In this document: positions 37,991 through 49,923 of the stretch, piece after piece | Layout: each line of letters begins with the position of its first letter | Numbering within the stretch: position 1 is the stretch's first letter | NCBI GenBank assembly: GCA_036852015.1 | Contig: JAANDG010000371.1 | Coordinates: 78,501 to 142,500, forward strand | DNA length: 64,000 nucleotides | From: Pelodera strongyloides | Lineage: Eukaryota; Nematoda; Chromadorea; Rhabditida; Rhabditidae | Direction: 5' to 3' | Notes under the pieces: model-generated | Seen by the model: the letters and a program-made list of their open reading frames with translations, nothing else | What the model was told of the DNA's origin: nothing | The model's database searches: none | Made by a program: the position numbers and the translations under genes

Positions 37991-40900
37991 CAGTATTCAC
38001 AGAATCAGAATCACACCAATTTTTTGGGATACTTCGAAACCCCGTTACGCAATAAGATCAATACAGAGACAGAGCACACTTCACATTGATTTCATTTGAG
38101 TTTAATTTAGGTAAAGTCCCCGTTCCACACCCTTTGTAGCTAGCCCGTCAAACGTCTACCGCTCCCTTCAAATCCAAAACAGCACTACTACTTCAAAACA
38201 CAGTGACCAAACCCCTTGATTATTCTCAGTATTTATTGCTCAACACTCCAAATAATCCCTCAAACCACTTGTTCGTAATAGTTATAGATAACACTACTCA
38301 CGTCACACACGAATATTATAAGTAATGTTTTGATGAAAAACTATGCTCTTATACTTAATCTATCCAAAATAGTTAAGTGTGGAAAATATGTTAAATCGCT
38401 AATACTTCCCAGTATTTAGATACAGCGTTCCTAATATCTCATGACAACTATACGAGTGATAATTCACCATACACAATAAACCACGGCCTCACAGAGGGAC
38501 AAAAACAAATGTTAAACCCAAAGTCCCCAATCTTTTACACGAAACAAACAAAGTTTGTCTGTTTGTCAGAATGTTTGTGCGTTACGCTCTGCAAAATAGC
38601 AATACATATTCAGGTTCACTTCGAATTACACAAATACTTACGACCCCTTTACATTACTTCGTAACTAATTGCAAGAAAAATCAAAGAACAGTCAGAAGGC
38701 AAATATACGGCGTGGAACTGCCATTTTTCTCATTCTACACGAAAAAAGCGCAATTGCTTCGCAAGGGAAAAATCGGAAATTCAATAGCGACCGTCCGCGG
38801 GCCGGTCGTTTAAAAGGTCGTTACCAAGACGGACCAGATGCCACAATCATAAATAAAATAAAAAAGCAAAGGCACCAGACATCGCTGGCACCAAAACACA
38901 GAACACAGCTAGAGCTAAAGCAGCGCTAACTCGCTAACACCGCGGACCGCCCAACCTCCCTTACCAAAAGCCAATAAACAGTTCCGTTACAACTGGTTTC
39001 TCCCGTACTATACACACGCAATGTAAAACGCTGCCCCATATAGTTTCCGTTATATTAGCTCACATCTTTGCCAGCAAAAAGTAACCATTAACCATAGCGT
39101 TGCAATATATTTACTAGAAAAGAAACTCTCTCAGAACAGAATCCCCCCCCCCCGTTAAACAACAGCTCATCTCTGGGGGTTTGCAGTTTGCGCTAAACGT
39201 CTCAGCCTTTGATTATTCCATTTCAAAATTCCGCACTCGTGATATTTAAATTGCAATTACAATTTTAACATAATTCCCCTTCCTGGTCATCATGAACATC
39301 GTTCCATGAATACCAAATTGAGGAGTTCGGAGAGAACCGTCGACAAAGAGAGAGAGAGAGAGAAAAACCCCCAAAATAGAGTGAAATTACGCCATAGATC
39401 AGGACATTAAAACCGAAGCGCGTCAAAAAAAGACGCTCCATTAATCGTCGTGAATCACATCTAAACGAGCATCAAAAGAGGCAAAACGCATCAGATGATC
39501 AAAAACCAAAACCACCCACTCTACGATAATTAACATCATTAATACGTGGCCAACCCGGATCATTAATTTATACTCGCTCATGACTTGCGGTCCTGTCTCA
39601 TCATAAACGCCGAGAGTCTTTTGACACGCAATTTAATTAACAAAATATCCGGAGCGTTCATTTTCATTAATTACTTAAAAATGCGGGGAAACACAGGGTT
39701 CACATAAAAAAAGTCTAATAAGCTTCGAACGTCAACGGCTCGAAACTCGAAATTTCTTTGCTGACCGCAAAAAAGTCTCCTATTTTTTTTAAAGATTACG
39801 CAGAGGTTTATCCTCATGTTTCACGCAATCAACAAGTTCGGCCATGAAGATAAGTGCTAATTAGTAGCTTAGCCAGCCAACATACAACCAAAACATATAT
39901 TCCGCAGGATAGGATACCATAACACACAAGTACAAAGATGGTTAAACATACAAATACAAACAAAAACACATAATAACATTCGGCTTATCTATGTTAAGGC
40001 GAAATACCGACCGGCTTTTGAAAAAAAGCTCGATTTTTCTATTCTAATTTATGTTCATCTGGATAAGTTGCATAAGAATGCAGTTGTCCACGATGCGTCC
40101 AAGAACCGCCGGTATTTCGCTTTAACCGGCTCAGCTGGGAATAGTTCCCAGTTGTGACTAAGTTTATTTTACAAAAAAAAACCACCAACCACGTCTCCAG
40201 CGTGTCGTTTAAGCGTGCGCGGCGAAATGATCGTCGGGTTCATAAATTCCTCGAGTGCGCGCTGATGAACGGCACAATCGCGTTGCTCCTACACGGAAAA
40301 AAAATTTAGTACACTGTACACTTACACTCACACCTTGGACCAATAGTCAGTCCTTTTCCAAAAAAAGGACCACACACAGAGGGCTACATACCCACTAGAG
40401 ATTCACGAAAAATGAAATCACACAGGGCAGGGCGACTTCCTATAGGGCTTAAATAAATAAGCCTCATAGGCCATATTCACCACTCAATTGCCATTTTCTG
40501 TCCCCAGGGAATAGTTCCCCGAGGAAATCGGAGTAGTGAATATGGCCTAACGTTCCGCATTCAAGAACGCGCGGTATGCAAATCACACATATTCGCTTAC
40601 CTTAGTGAGCCTAAAGTAATATCTCCAGTTCTGCGGGTCGAATCCCCAGTGCACAGTGCGTGAGATCTCTTTCTTTTCGTGGTTATGCACCGAAAAGTGT
40701 TCCGGGGTGAAAAAGCGCTCGCAGGTGGTACACTGCACGCACGGGCGCGGGTGCAGCGATGGATAAAGGAAGCCCTAAAAAATTAATAATAATAATAGTC
40801 CATTGGTTGAAAGAAAGAGTTTATTAACCATCATCATGAACCCTAGAATGCAGCGCAACTTTTGAATGAACCTTGTGTTACTGTACAATCTCGTCATACC

Positions 40901-43900
40901 AATACTCATTGCGCGCATACTAAACAATAAACAAATCACTTATACAGAGCGATCAATAAACGCCAAACTAACAAATCTACAGTAATCCACACTACATACC
41001 GTAATACCGTAGTCAGTCAAACTACACACCGTAGTCAGTCAAACTACCGTATAGTCAGTCAAACTACCGTACTCAGTCAAACTACACTATAGTTTCCCAT
41101 TCCTTATCAACCGCTATGAAAGCCAAAATTCCGTCTCTAGAAAAAAACTCTGTCCAAAGTCCAACGCAGTAAACTGCCCAATTACTGTTGTAAAACAGTA
41201 ACAGCCAGTCCGATAAAACACTTCGAAACTCTTTGCCACTTTGCTACGGAAAAAGGGAAAAAGTATAGAAAGACGGTTTTCACTTTCAAATACTGTTTTT
41301 TTTTTTTTTTTTAAAAAAAACATGTCAAACTCCAGTTCACCAACCCCTTTTCATTCACTCAATCACAAAGCAGCAGAGAACAAAAAAGGACAGAAAAACG
41401 TTTGTGAAACGGAGAAAATAACAAAGATAAGCCCTCCTTCAAAAATCTTCGAATTATCACCTTTTGATATTTTGCACGGAAAATGTCGGAAAAGAAGAAA
41501 TAATAAATCTACAGAACGTACAACTTTTCGCGCATATGTTTAGTTACAAGGAAAGGAAAGGCATTTCGCATATCAAGACGGTTTTCACTTTCACAGGCAC
41601 TGTCTCATAGCACAATTAAAAAAGAAAAGCCTGTTTGAATTAAAAAACGCACAAAGATATTGGATACCGTACCTTACATCCTCCAAAGCAATCATGCTTA
41701 ATCGATAAACGTTCCCTGTGGTCGAGCACAACGGGAGCGTCATGTCCGTGTGAAGCGGTACGCAGTTCACCAATCTGAGAATCAGAATAATCAATTAAAT
41801 GATAATCAACAAATCTTCTGACTAGGTCCAGTGCCATAGCTATTTACCCATTCTACTCAAGAATCTTCACGCCCCACGAAGATGAAAAGCGCCCTTTGCG
41901 ATGTAAAGTCCCTAGCTAGAGCCCTAGACCAAAGGATCATAGTCAAACGCAGAAGGTAAAATATTGATTTACCCCCCCCCCACCCTTAACACACCAAACA
42001 AATGTAAAATCCTCAAAAAATGCGTCTGCGTTCCAAATTCAAAATCCACCCAATCGGGGTGCTCCTTCTTTACCACACATCCTGGCAGGGCACATCGTTT
42101 TTGAACACAACACCTTTCAAAGGCCTGTTGGCTGCTGATCTCTCTGTCATACCCAACGCGCTAGCCAGAATCACTAATGAATTATGAAGCAGAAAGAAAT
42201 AAAATGCGCAGGATATAAGAGAGAAACGTCAATAAAACCAAAACACGGAAAAAAATAGAAAAAAAAAAAAAAATATCACGTAAAGCGAGAGAGAGAAGAG
42301 AAAGAATAAATGCGCAGGATAAAGAGAGAAACGGAAAAAAAAGATTGGCACGAAAAGCTTAGCAAATATCACGTGGCGCGCAGTTGGTCCTCGAGGCGAA
42401 TGAGGCAAAAAAAAAAACAACAACGACGAGAAAAAAAAGCTCTCAGCGTATTGGATAACCATCAGCAGCGGGGGAACTTACTTTACAGCACGACTTTCAA
42501 TTAATAAAATTTCAAATAATTTCACTTATAATAAATACATAATCGTGTTCCAAGTACTAAAATTGGCTTCAGAGAAACGGAAGACGAATACACCGTAACC
42601 GCTAACAAAAGCTTAAAGCGAAATGCTAGCCGCTTTGGAAAATTTGCATATGATAAGCAAATCCTATGTATCCTATGCTAATTTTGTAGGATCGTCCACG
42701 GCAATCGTACAAAATTAGCATAGGATACATAGGATTTTTTTATCATATGCAAATTTTCCAAAGGGGCTAGCATTTCGCTTTAAAGCGAAATACCGGCCGG
42801 TTTTTGAAACGCATCGAGTACTCCCTGCTTTCATATGCTTCATATGGAAATGAGCATAAATTTTAATAAAAAAATAGACCCCAATAGACCCCTTTTAGCA
42901 TAACTGCATAAGAATGCTGATATTTGTGATGCGTTTCAAAAACCGGCTGGTATTTCGCTTTAAGTACCCGCTTCTTACGCCAAATCCTTAATTAGCCTAA
43001 CAACAAGGTATTCTACTAATTATCGTTGCACCACTTAACCTTAACACTGGTAAACACCATACCTGTAATCGAGACCACCACAACGTATCAGTATCAAACA
43101 CAAAATTATTCGACGACATTGATAATCGATGACAGATGAAATAACTGTGAATGCCGGCCGCCAAGATCCCAAGCACTATATCTGTCTGTATGTAAATCGG
43201 ATCACGCCATATTACTTTAAAACCGTCTGGGCAGCCGGCGCCCCGGCGCACGCGACAAGAAATATTAAACGATATTAGTCATATCGAGTCCCGTGTCTGG
43301 CGCGCACCTGCACCATCACTTTAATATTAATAGTCTGCTTCATATTGTCTAGACAGGCCGCACTCTCCCTCATTTAATATACAAGATTCCCGAAAAACGG
43401 GTACCGTAATCCATGTAACCCAGTCAGGGATTTGAAATTTTTCCGTCTCCCGACCCCGACCCTATGTACAAGAAACCGGTGACAAAGATTCGCCCTTGCA
43501 CTCTTTAAAAATTGGCACAGCTCCAAGTACATCTCTCAGCGGTTAGAGACAGAGACGAGAGACAGAGACGAGAGACAGAGACGAGAGACAGAGACGAGAG
43601 ACAGAGACGAGAGACAGAGACGAGAGACAGAGGTGTTAGACAGTGACTATCAAACATAGTCTATCACCCATTTTAGATATCATCCTATCACGAGCAACCC
43701 AAAAAGTGTGGTCGTCTAGTCAATCAGAAAAACACCCAATACAAAGGAAAACTGGAAAACATCACAACAGAAAACCGAGGTCGACCACATTAGCACAGGT
43801 ATCGTGCCGGGGGCTCTCCAGGTCTTGCAAAATTGAGTGTCAGTTTCAAGTTCCACACAATATTATCCAGACAGACATTTCAAAATACTTCAGACCCATT

Positions 43901-46900
43901 TCCAATTATTTCAGACTCCACATGCCAATGATTCAATCTAATCAGTTCTCTCTCCTCTCCTTCGTTTTCCCCTTTAAAAATCTCAAGTCACATGGTTCCG
44001 CGCTCCAGTGCCCGAACCGTGTCTATCTCGGCGCGCCGGACTTGCCCGGGCGTCGGCGCGTCATACAAAAAAAAGTGCCGCGCATGCCTCCCTGCCTGCA
44101 CGCCACCCTCAAATAGAACGCACTCCTTTCGATTTTCTATAACGAAACCATGATTTTTGATCCCTTAGAGAGGCTAATAGTCACCCTTGGCCGGCAAAAA
44201 AATACATAATGAATACAAATACAAAACATTTCGAAGAAAAAGACATATTGTACAAAGATAATGATTATCGTGACTAATTAATGCGCAGGCAATTAAAAAA
44301 AACCAACGATGCAATACTAATAAAAGCCCTCCGAGTCACATGCCAAAAAAAAACCTTTTGTCCCCTGCGAGAAACAATTTTAGCTACATTTTCACACTTG
44401 ATTAGCAAAAAAGGTGCGATAATTCTCACAAAAAGGTGCAACGCGGAAGTTTTCTTTCCAAATTCCAAAGTTTAAAAACTAATTCAATGGGAACTGGGAA
44501 CACTCACGTTTACTTTGAATTTACACACAAACACAAAGGGCAACAACGCATCATCCCAATAAACTGTTTGTTTAATTAAAAAAAAATAGTAAAACGTCAT
44601 TTTGCACTATAAAGGTAAAGTAATAGACGGACGAACCCGGAGATTCATTAAGACCAGAAGGCTAACACACCAACAGACGACAGATACCCCAATGGTCAAT
44701 GTATTCTTACTTCTGACGATAAATATCAACTATTTTCATAATCATTCCGACTAATTCTCAATTCTCACTCGCCAAATCCATAATAATTAGACCCGCGCCA
44801 ACTTGCAATAACCTCCCGAGATCCCATCCCAATCCGCTCATGTCCCATATACGGCAACGGTAATCAGTAGATGTCACGTCGAGCTATCCTGATGTATTAC
44901 TCCCATTCTCACCGTGACGAACCCCGAATAAGATCTCTATGTCTCTCCGAAAAACGTTCCCGTTCCCCCACGCTGCCCATTATAATCCCCGAACATATAA
45001 AATTATTGGTTGCCACATGACGTGAGACGTGAGACGACACCAAAACACTAATTTAAATATTCCATTTCTCACTGTTCGTCGGGAGCCGAAAACAGACACG
45101 TCGGCATTATTCATAGGCATTTTCCCATTAACCGTGACATGAGCCGGCAAACAATCTATATTGTACTCTATTCCGATAGTATAGGAATGTATATACGTGT
45201 GATGTGGTGATGGTGAAGCCGATAACCATTATACTTTTCCAAATTGCCTTACATAATGCGGTGAGAAATCAATAACGGCAAAACACACTGCCATCAATTA
45301 TGTATACTGTTATAATGTATTCCACATTTCCATAATAAAGATACCGGGACGACATTAGACTACCTCACTGCCTCGTTACCAATGTTAGCTCTACAAAGGG
45401 TGTAACAGTCTGGACGGGAATTGAACCCGCGACCCTTCCACGGACATCAATCCACCATCCACTACACCACCACGCAACCATACCGCGCTACGCGCGCAGC
45501 GCGCACCACAGTTCAACTCTCCCAAAAACCCGCAACCAAATTGAATTTCGCTTGTGTTCACCAAAATTTCCTTCCCACCCCGAAATCCCAATTTTTTGCA
45601 CATTCTCACGAACGGCACGTGACCCCGGAGATAGGGAAATGGAGAGGGCACGGAGGGACAGAGGGAGATAGAGATGTCTTCAATGTGTGGAACTGAGAGA
45701 CCCAGAAACAGAATTGGCGAGCCATTGAGAAAGACAAGAGTAAGGAGGAGACGCAAAGTTTCGGAAAACGGCAGACGTCGGATCGGTCAGAAGATGGGAA
45801 AGAGATGAAGTTCGAGAGGTCACAGACACCCGGCACGAAAAGCAGACAGTCGATAGGAAAACAAAGTACGGTATTCGCGGGAAAATTAAAAATGTATGGA
45901 AGAAATCGGCAGAGAAACAGAGAAACGGAGACGAGTTAATGTGGCACCTCAAAAGGTGATAAGCCAAATACGATCAGACAGCGCAGAGATGGATTACATC
46001 GTGTCTGAAAACAACCGTCTGTAAAATGACATCCCTGGATGCGGTCAAATATACGGTAGAAACAAAATTTGACAAACAATTCCCTTGCCATCAACCGATT
46101 TGACACTGATCAGATTAGATTTGACAATTCTCAGTTCAACAGTAAGAGGGCGGCATTCACCGGTGTGCATCAATCTATACAATCACTCACATATCGGTCC
46201 AATGCACGTCTAAAGCATTTTAAAACCCCAAACATGAGTCCAGACCTAACCCCAATCCCGTGGCCTCGTTATTTCCCTCCGTTCCCCCAAAAAATTTCAA
46301 TTTGCAAAGGCAACAAAATTCCCCTGCACCATGCGTTTTTTTCTCCCGGGAGTGTGTCCATATCTAGGTCCCGCCTCCTGCACAATGTGGACCTTGCTCC
46401 CCAGGCATCCGTTTGATCGGCATCGTGCGGCTCGTCAAAACAAAAAACATCGACTCTAACTCGGAAAAGAAAAACAACTAGTGCATGACGACGACGCCGC
46501 AGCGTTGCCCAAACTGATGGCGGCACAATCGCGACGGTGGCAAAAGAACCGCGATCGCGATACGAAAAGCCGGCGATATCACAACTATAGAATATTGGGC
46601 TTCCTTCAACCCATTGCTTATATCACATCATGCTTACAATTAGATATTTTTTATGTGTTTAGATCTGTCTCGCATGGTCGTTCAATACACCGTTTCAACC
46701 CAAACATAACTATTCTCTAGGAGCCTCTGTAAATACAAGACCCTTTGACGCTCCCCTCTTCTCTATAGTTGTCCGTGCTCCTCTAATACCTCTCGCGCGC
46801 TGGAAACCCCTCACATAAGAAGAGTAGACAAATTCTCCGAGGACAAAAAACCGCCCTTCGCATACTCAAACAGACGAGACGGGCGTCTAGCGCCCGCCTA

Positions 46901-49900
46901 TAGACAGTTCTATTTTATACTATGCGGGGCGCTAGAGCGGAAAGTGTGGTCTTGCCATGTTTCCAATGGAGAACCAGAGAGAGAAAGAATAGAGAGACAA
47001 GGGAAAAACTATTTTCCCTGCATCGGAAATCGTAGCAACCCAACGACGAGCTTTACATAGAACTTTGCTCATTGGGATGTGATCTCAAGCTCACATTCAT
47101 TATCAAACTATCAGTGAAATCCTGGGTCTGTCACAGTCTGCATAGTCAACAGATCGTGGTGTACATAGCCTCAATGCCTCATCCTACATTTAAAGCGAAA
47201 TACAGGCCGTTTTTTGAGGCACATCATGGAAAACTGAATTCTTACGTCAGTTTACTCGAATTTAGCTCGATTTTTTTATTCTCATTTAGGTTCATTTGCA
47301 TACGCTGCATACGAATGCGGGTGTACTCGATGCGTTTCAAAAACCAGCCGGTATTTCGCTTTAAAGTCATAAAATCCACCATCCCCGAAAACTTTCGGCA
47401 TTTTCAAGCATTGTAAATGAACGGAATCCGAATGTCCAAACAAACCAATCACAAAAGTAGAGTATAGAGGACGACCTGAGGGCTCAATTAATCAGTAGCC
47501 GAAATATCTTTTCTCACCTCTCGTCGTCGAAACCTCTACCAGAGACGCTTGCTATAATGCTATCTCATCGCCATTTCTCTCTGAACACTAGCGGACAACG
47601 TAAGCGAACCCCATTTTCATTTCTCCTCAGTCAGCAGCACAGTGTGTGAGCAAAGGAGAAAGGGGACAGACTTACAAAATGGGCTCTATATCACCTTGCC
47701 ATCTCTCCCTCTGAACTCTCTCCTTGTTCCGGTCTCTCTCACTCATAATCTGTCTTCTCTTCACTCTCCTCACCCTGATGTGTCTGTTAAACTGAAACCA
47801 TAAACAAACGAGAGACAGATCGATACCATCATACATTTTCTTCGACTAGGAATGCCGTGCCGTCTTAGTGCCGAAAAGTTACCATCGAAAATGATCAACA
47901 AGTATATAAACGAAAGCTAAGAGTTCACTATAGGTCTCTGGGTCTAGGTCTAGAAAGTGCATCAAAACAATGTTGTGTTTTTGCTCTGCTTTGCTCCAAG
48001 TGCGGGGGAACTTTTTTACGGAAACAATGTCGAAATTCGAAATAGTTACACTCACAACACAACTCACGCAGACTATTGAAGAACTACTCACAACTCACGC
48101 AGACTATTGAAGAACTACTCACAACTCACGCAGCTGAATTTTCGAGTACTGGTACTAATAATACTAATTCCCCCAAATAATTGTCCATAATACTCGCACA
48201 TGTCAATTATCAATACTTTCCCCCAAATGAGCAGTCACCGAGAAGCAAATCAATTAAAAATTGATACGAGACTATCAATTCACACGGGCCGAACGTTTGA
48301 TATTTCAATGACACAAACAATCCTTACTCCCAAAACATAGTGTTCGCTTTGCTATCTACCAACACTCCCAAATAATAGAAAGAAGAAAATGGAAAGCGCA
48401 GCAAATTCGGAAAATACGCGACTACAGTAGTATATCCTAAAGCCTTTTCTGTAGTAAAATCGAGAGTTGTGTTTTGAGCCTTGACTCCCCTTAACCTCAA
48501 ACACGTTTATTCCCATACTTCTCTAGATAGTCAACACATTGCACCGTCTTGCAACGAAAGCAAGGGCCTGTCTCACAAGAAAGCGTGATAATAATGTGCA
48601 GACGGATTAAAGAACAGGACACTTTTAGAAGTAGGCACGTAGGTGTTTATTATGCAACCCCCCCCCCCCCCCCCCCACATCTCAAACCAACGGCACCCAA
48701 GTCAACTTTTCAAAGAACCAATTCCGAGGTGGTAACTGAGAAAGAACGTTGGAAAAACGTCGCTGATAAGGGGAAAACGGAGAAATCAGAGAAAAAAAAA
48801 ACAGAAAATAGAGATGGAGAGAGAGAAAACGATTCAAATAGAAAAATTAAGACAGTCAAGTAACAAGAGAGACCAGACGATAACCGGTAACTTATACCAC
48901 CAATAAAGCACAGAGCAGCAACACGGCTGCGAACGATGGACACACACTAGATAGTCAAGCACATCCAATTAAAATGAGGTGAAAATGTGAAAAGAAATCA
49001 ATAAGTCAAGGTGGTTTTTATTTAAACCGCGATACGCCAGAGGTAAACCGAGGCGCGGATGCGCAGGTTCGATAAACAAAAAAAGCACACAACAATCAAT
49101 ATTGGTATCAAATCATACCAGTAAGCTTACCAATATTTAAGCAGTAATCACATACCTGTGGTACGCAAAGTCGAGGTTCGCCTCCGATCACAAAACAAGC
49201 GATGCGCTGATCGGCTACCGTCGTGTAACTCAGCACTGAGGAGTGGTCAGACGGTGTCATCAAAGGAGACGGCTAAAATTTTAAATAAAAAATGTATCGA
49301 TATACATATTAGTTCACAAGTTCACTACCCCCCGTCTCAGCTCCGGACAACAAATGAGTTTTGTTTCAAAAGTTTTGTGACATAGTAACGGATTTTAAGG
49401 CATTGCTAAAGATCATACACTGCAATTGCATATACTTTAGACTTTCTGTCATTACAGTCTTTGTCTTTAGTAGCAAAGGCAACGCAAACTTCTGCATGCG
49501 CAATGAGTGATAAGCAGTTCGTTTCGTTCTCGTTATTCTGGAAAATATTGATTAATTCGCAAGTGTATTTTTATTTTATTTTATGTAATTTTTTTTAAAT
49601 GTATTTTTGCTAGTCTATGAAAAAAACACCCGAACATAAAAAACATGCGCCACTCTCAAGAGTACAAATACGCATTCCCCTTGATGTAACAACTTTCTCT
49701 ATACCTGCAGGGGGAAAGGTCTAGGCGCTTCTGCCAATTCGTCCAGTAGTACGTCTTGCTGTTGTCCTGATGCCCCAGCGGTAGAAGTAGACGAAGACGA
49801 AGCAGTGACCGGGGATTTAATCACAGACGTTGAATTGGTTGAAATTTTATGTCCGACAGTCAATATAGCAGTTGTTAAAGCCATAAGATCTGCCGCGGAT

Positions 49901-49923
49901 GATGCGACAACGGTAGCGGCCAT
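27694..49923 (-). CDS. daf-5: Ski/Sno family transcriptional co-regulator (DAF-5-like)
   Basis: Nuclear SMAD-binding co-regulator of TGF-beta signalling. Exons, minus strand: 49923-49705, 49272-49156, (tentative 42160-41984), 41774-41673, 40774-40601, 40288-40190, 36312-36205, 35938-35728, 35584-35492, 29206-29097, 28808-28641, 28531-28349, 28158-28047 and 27800-27694. The frame is kept throughout, about 659 residues. The Ski/Sno/Dac domain starts RIACFVIGGEPRLCVPQ (SKI: IACFVVGGEKRLCLPQ). The c-Ski SMAD4-binding domain runs IKHDCFGGCK, then GFLYPSLHPRPCVQCTTCER, FFTPEHFSVHNH and VHWGFDPQNWRYYFRLTK, with its zinc Cys/His set and HWGFD..NWR signature intact. After it come helical and Ala/Ser-rich segments, a coiled coil with glutamine runs (MERDQLKNENATLRQYQLML) and a low-complexity Ala-rich tail. 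Family is secure. The daf-5 symbol is inferred from its being the nematode Ski/Sno gene. The CGLITK..AERL half of the Ski domain was not located. Confidence 0.88.
28695..28742 (-). repeat. polyglutamine-coding CAG/CAA tract
   Basis: Mixed CAG/CAA codons in exon 28808-28641 give QQQQQQKQQQ after the coiled coil; a shorter QQQQQ opens exon 28158-28047. Interrupted codons make strong length instability less likely. Confidence 0.8.
29583..29735. repeat. compound minisatellite of GA runs and GACAAACAAAAA
   Basis: Five blocks in which GACAAACAAAAA is followed by a (GA)n run of varying length. Intronic; an apparent Ser/Leu/Phe-rich frame on the other strand is an artefact. Confidence 0.9.
31002..31162. 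repeat. GGGGTTTCC inverted-repeat element, copy 3
   Basis: TATGGGGTTTCTCAAAGTATCC at left, CATACTTTGAAACCCCATTA at right, with the shared internal GAAAAATTAAAAAAATATTC. Confidence 0.85.
36704..36808. repeat. long GA microsatellite
   Basis: About 100 bp of nearly pure (GA)n with a few GG interruptions; CT on the sense strand of the host gene. Confidence 0.95.
37160..37290. repeat. direct repeat of about 65 bp, two copies
   Basis: GGTATGTATAAT.TATACTAC and ACATAGGGTACCTAAG recur at 37173 and 37240, each followed by AA.TAACCCCC. A recent local duplication. Confidence 0.75.
37855..38045. repeat. GGGGTTTCC element, copy 4, with expanded poly-C
   Basis: Ends GATGGGGTTTCAAAGTATG and GGGATACTTCGAAACCCC; the orientation is opposite to copies 2, 3 and 5. 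Bases 37940-37989 are 50 consecutive C, placed where other copies read GAAATACTGTAGTATT. The overlapping proline-rich frame is not a gene. Confidence 0.88.
39994..40125. repeat. TTAA fold-back element, copy 5 (shortened)
   Basis: TTAAGGCGAAATACCGACCGG at left and CGCCGGTATTTCGCTTTAA at right; 132 bp against about 180 bp in other copies. Confidence 0.85.
41984..42160 (-). CDS. tentative exon in the Ski/Sno/Dac domain
   Basis: An open, phase 0 to phase 0 stretch of 59 codons between the exons encoding RLCVPQ and KHDCFGGC. It is cysteine-rich (CCVQKRCALPGCVVKKEHPD) and ends HFLRILHLFGVLR, which resembles the SKI segment QLEILKVMGIL. The match is short and the conserved CGLITKTDAERL that follows in SKI is absent, so this may be a diverged domain or a false exon. 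Its 3' splice site (TCTGGCTAG) is weak. Confidence 0.35.
42613..42783. repeat. perfect-arm fold-back with TTAAAGCGAAATGCTAGCC ends
   Basis: Arms of about 75 bp (TTAAAGCGAAATGCTAGCC, then TTTGGAAAATTTGCATATGA and ATCCTATGTATCCTATGCTA) are almost exact inverted complements around a short centre. Only the terminal TTAAAGCGAAAT is shared with the neighbouring family. Confidence 0.92.
42780..42963. repeat. TTAA fold-back element, copy 6 (reference copy)
   Basis: TTAAAGCGAAATACCGGCCG then GTTTTTGAAACGCATCGAGT at left; GATGCGTTTCAAAAACCGGC then TGGTATTTCGCTTTAA at right. It shares the TTAA at 42780-42783 with the preceding fold-back. Confidence 0.95.
43544..43632. repeat. 13-bp minisatellite, about seven copies
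   Basis: Unit AGAGACAGAGACG repeated head to tail with almost no variation. Confidence 0.92.
45410..45473 (-). repeat. tRNA-like fragment (SINE-like)
   Basis: Minus strand: TGGTGTAGTGGATGGTGG (A box) and CGCGGGTTCAATTCCCGTCC (B box in a paired stem). The best tRNA-like copy in the window; the anticodon arm and acceptor stem do not form. Confidence 0.6.
47190..47364. repeat. TTAA fold-back element, copy 7
   Basis: TTAAAGCGAAATACAGGCCG at left; GATGCGTTTCAAAAACCAGC and CGGTATTTCGCTTTAA at right. Confidence 0.92.
48048..48132. repeat. 33-bp tandem repeat, 2.4 copies
   Basis: CACAACTCACGCAGACTATT followed by GAAGAACTACT, repeated without change and ending in a partial copy. Confidence 0.9.
48658..48676. 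repeat. run of 19 C
   Basis: Homopolymer C tract, intronic. Other C runs of about ten lie at 37281, 39144 and 41972. Confidence 0.95.

Larger units (their letters stand above)
36313..40189. other. 3.9-kb intron of the Ski-like gene
   Basis: Holds a long GA microsatellite (36704-36808), a direct repeat at 37160-37290, a GGGGTTTCC element with a 50-base C run (37855-38045), and a TTAA fold-back (39994-40125). No exon is seen. Confidence 0.6.
42161..49155. other. 7-kb intron region of the Ski-like gene
   Basis: Three TTAA-type elements (42613-42783, 42780-42963, 47190-47364), a 13-bp minisatellite (43544-43632), a tRNA-like fragment (45410-45473), a tandem 33-bp repeat (48048-48130) and a run of 19 C (48658-48676). 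The missing part of the Ski domain, if present, should lie in this stretch. Confidence 0.55.

Noticed and set aside
37789..38055. Open frame with a long polyproline run
   Set aside because: It translates the 50-base C tract inside a MITE; no splice or codon evidence.
43544..43632. Regular repeat considered as CRISPR-like
   Set aside because: Unit is 13 bp with no spacers; it is a plain minisatellite in a eukaryotic intron.
44850..45060. Minus-strand GIIMGSVGERERF resembling SKI CGLITKTDAERL
   Set aside because: Similarity is short, no acceptor of the right phase precedes it, and a stop lies just upstream; probably chance.
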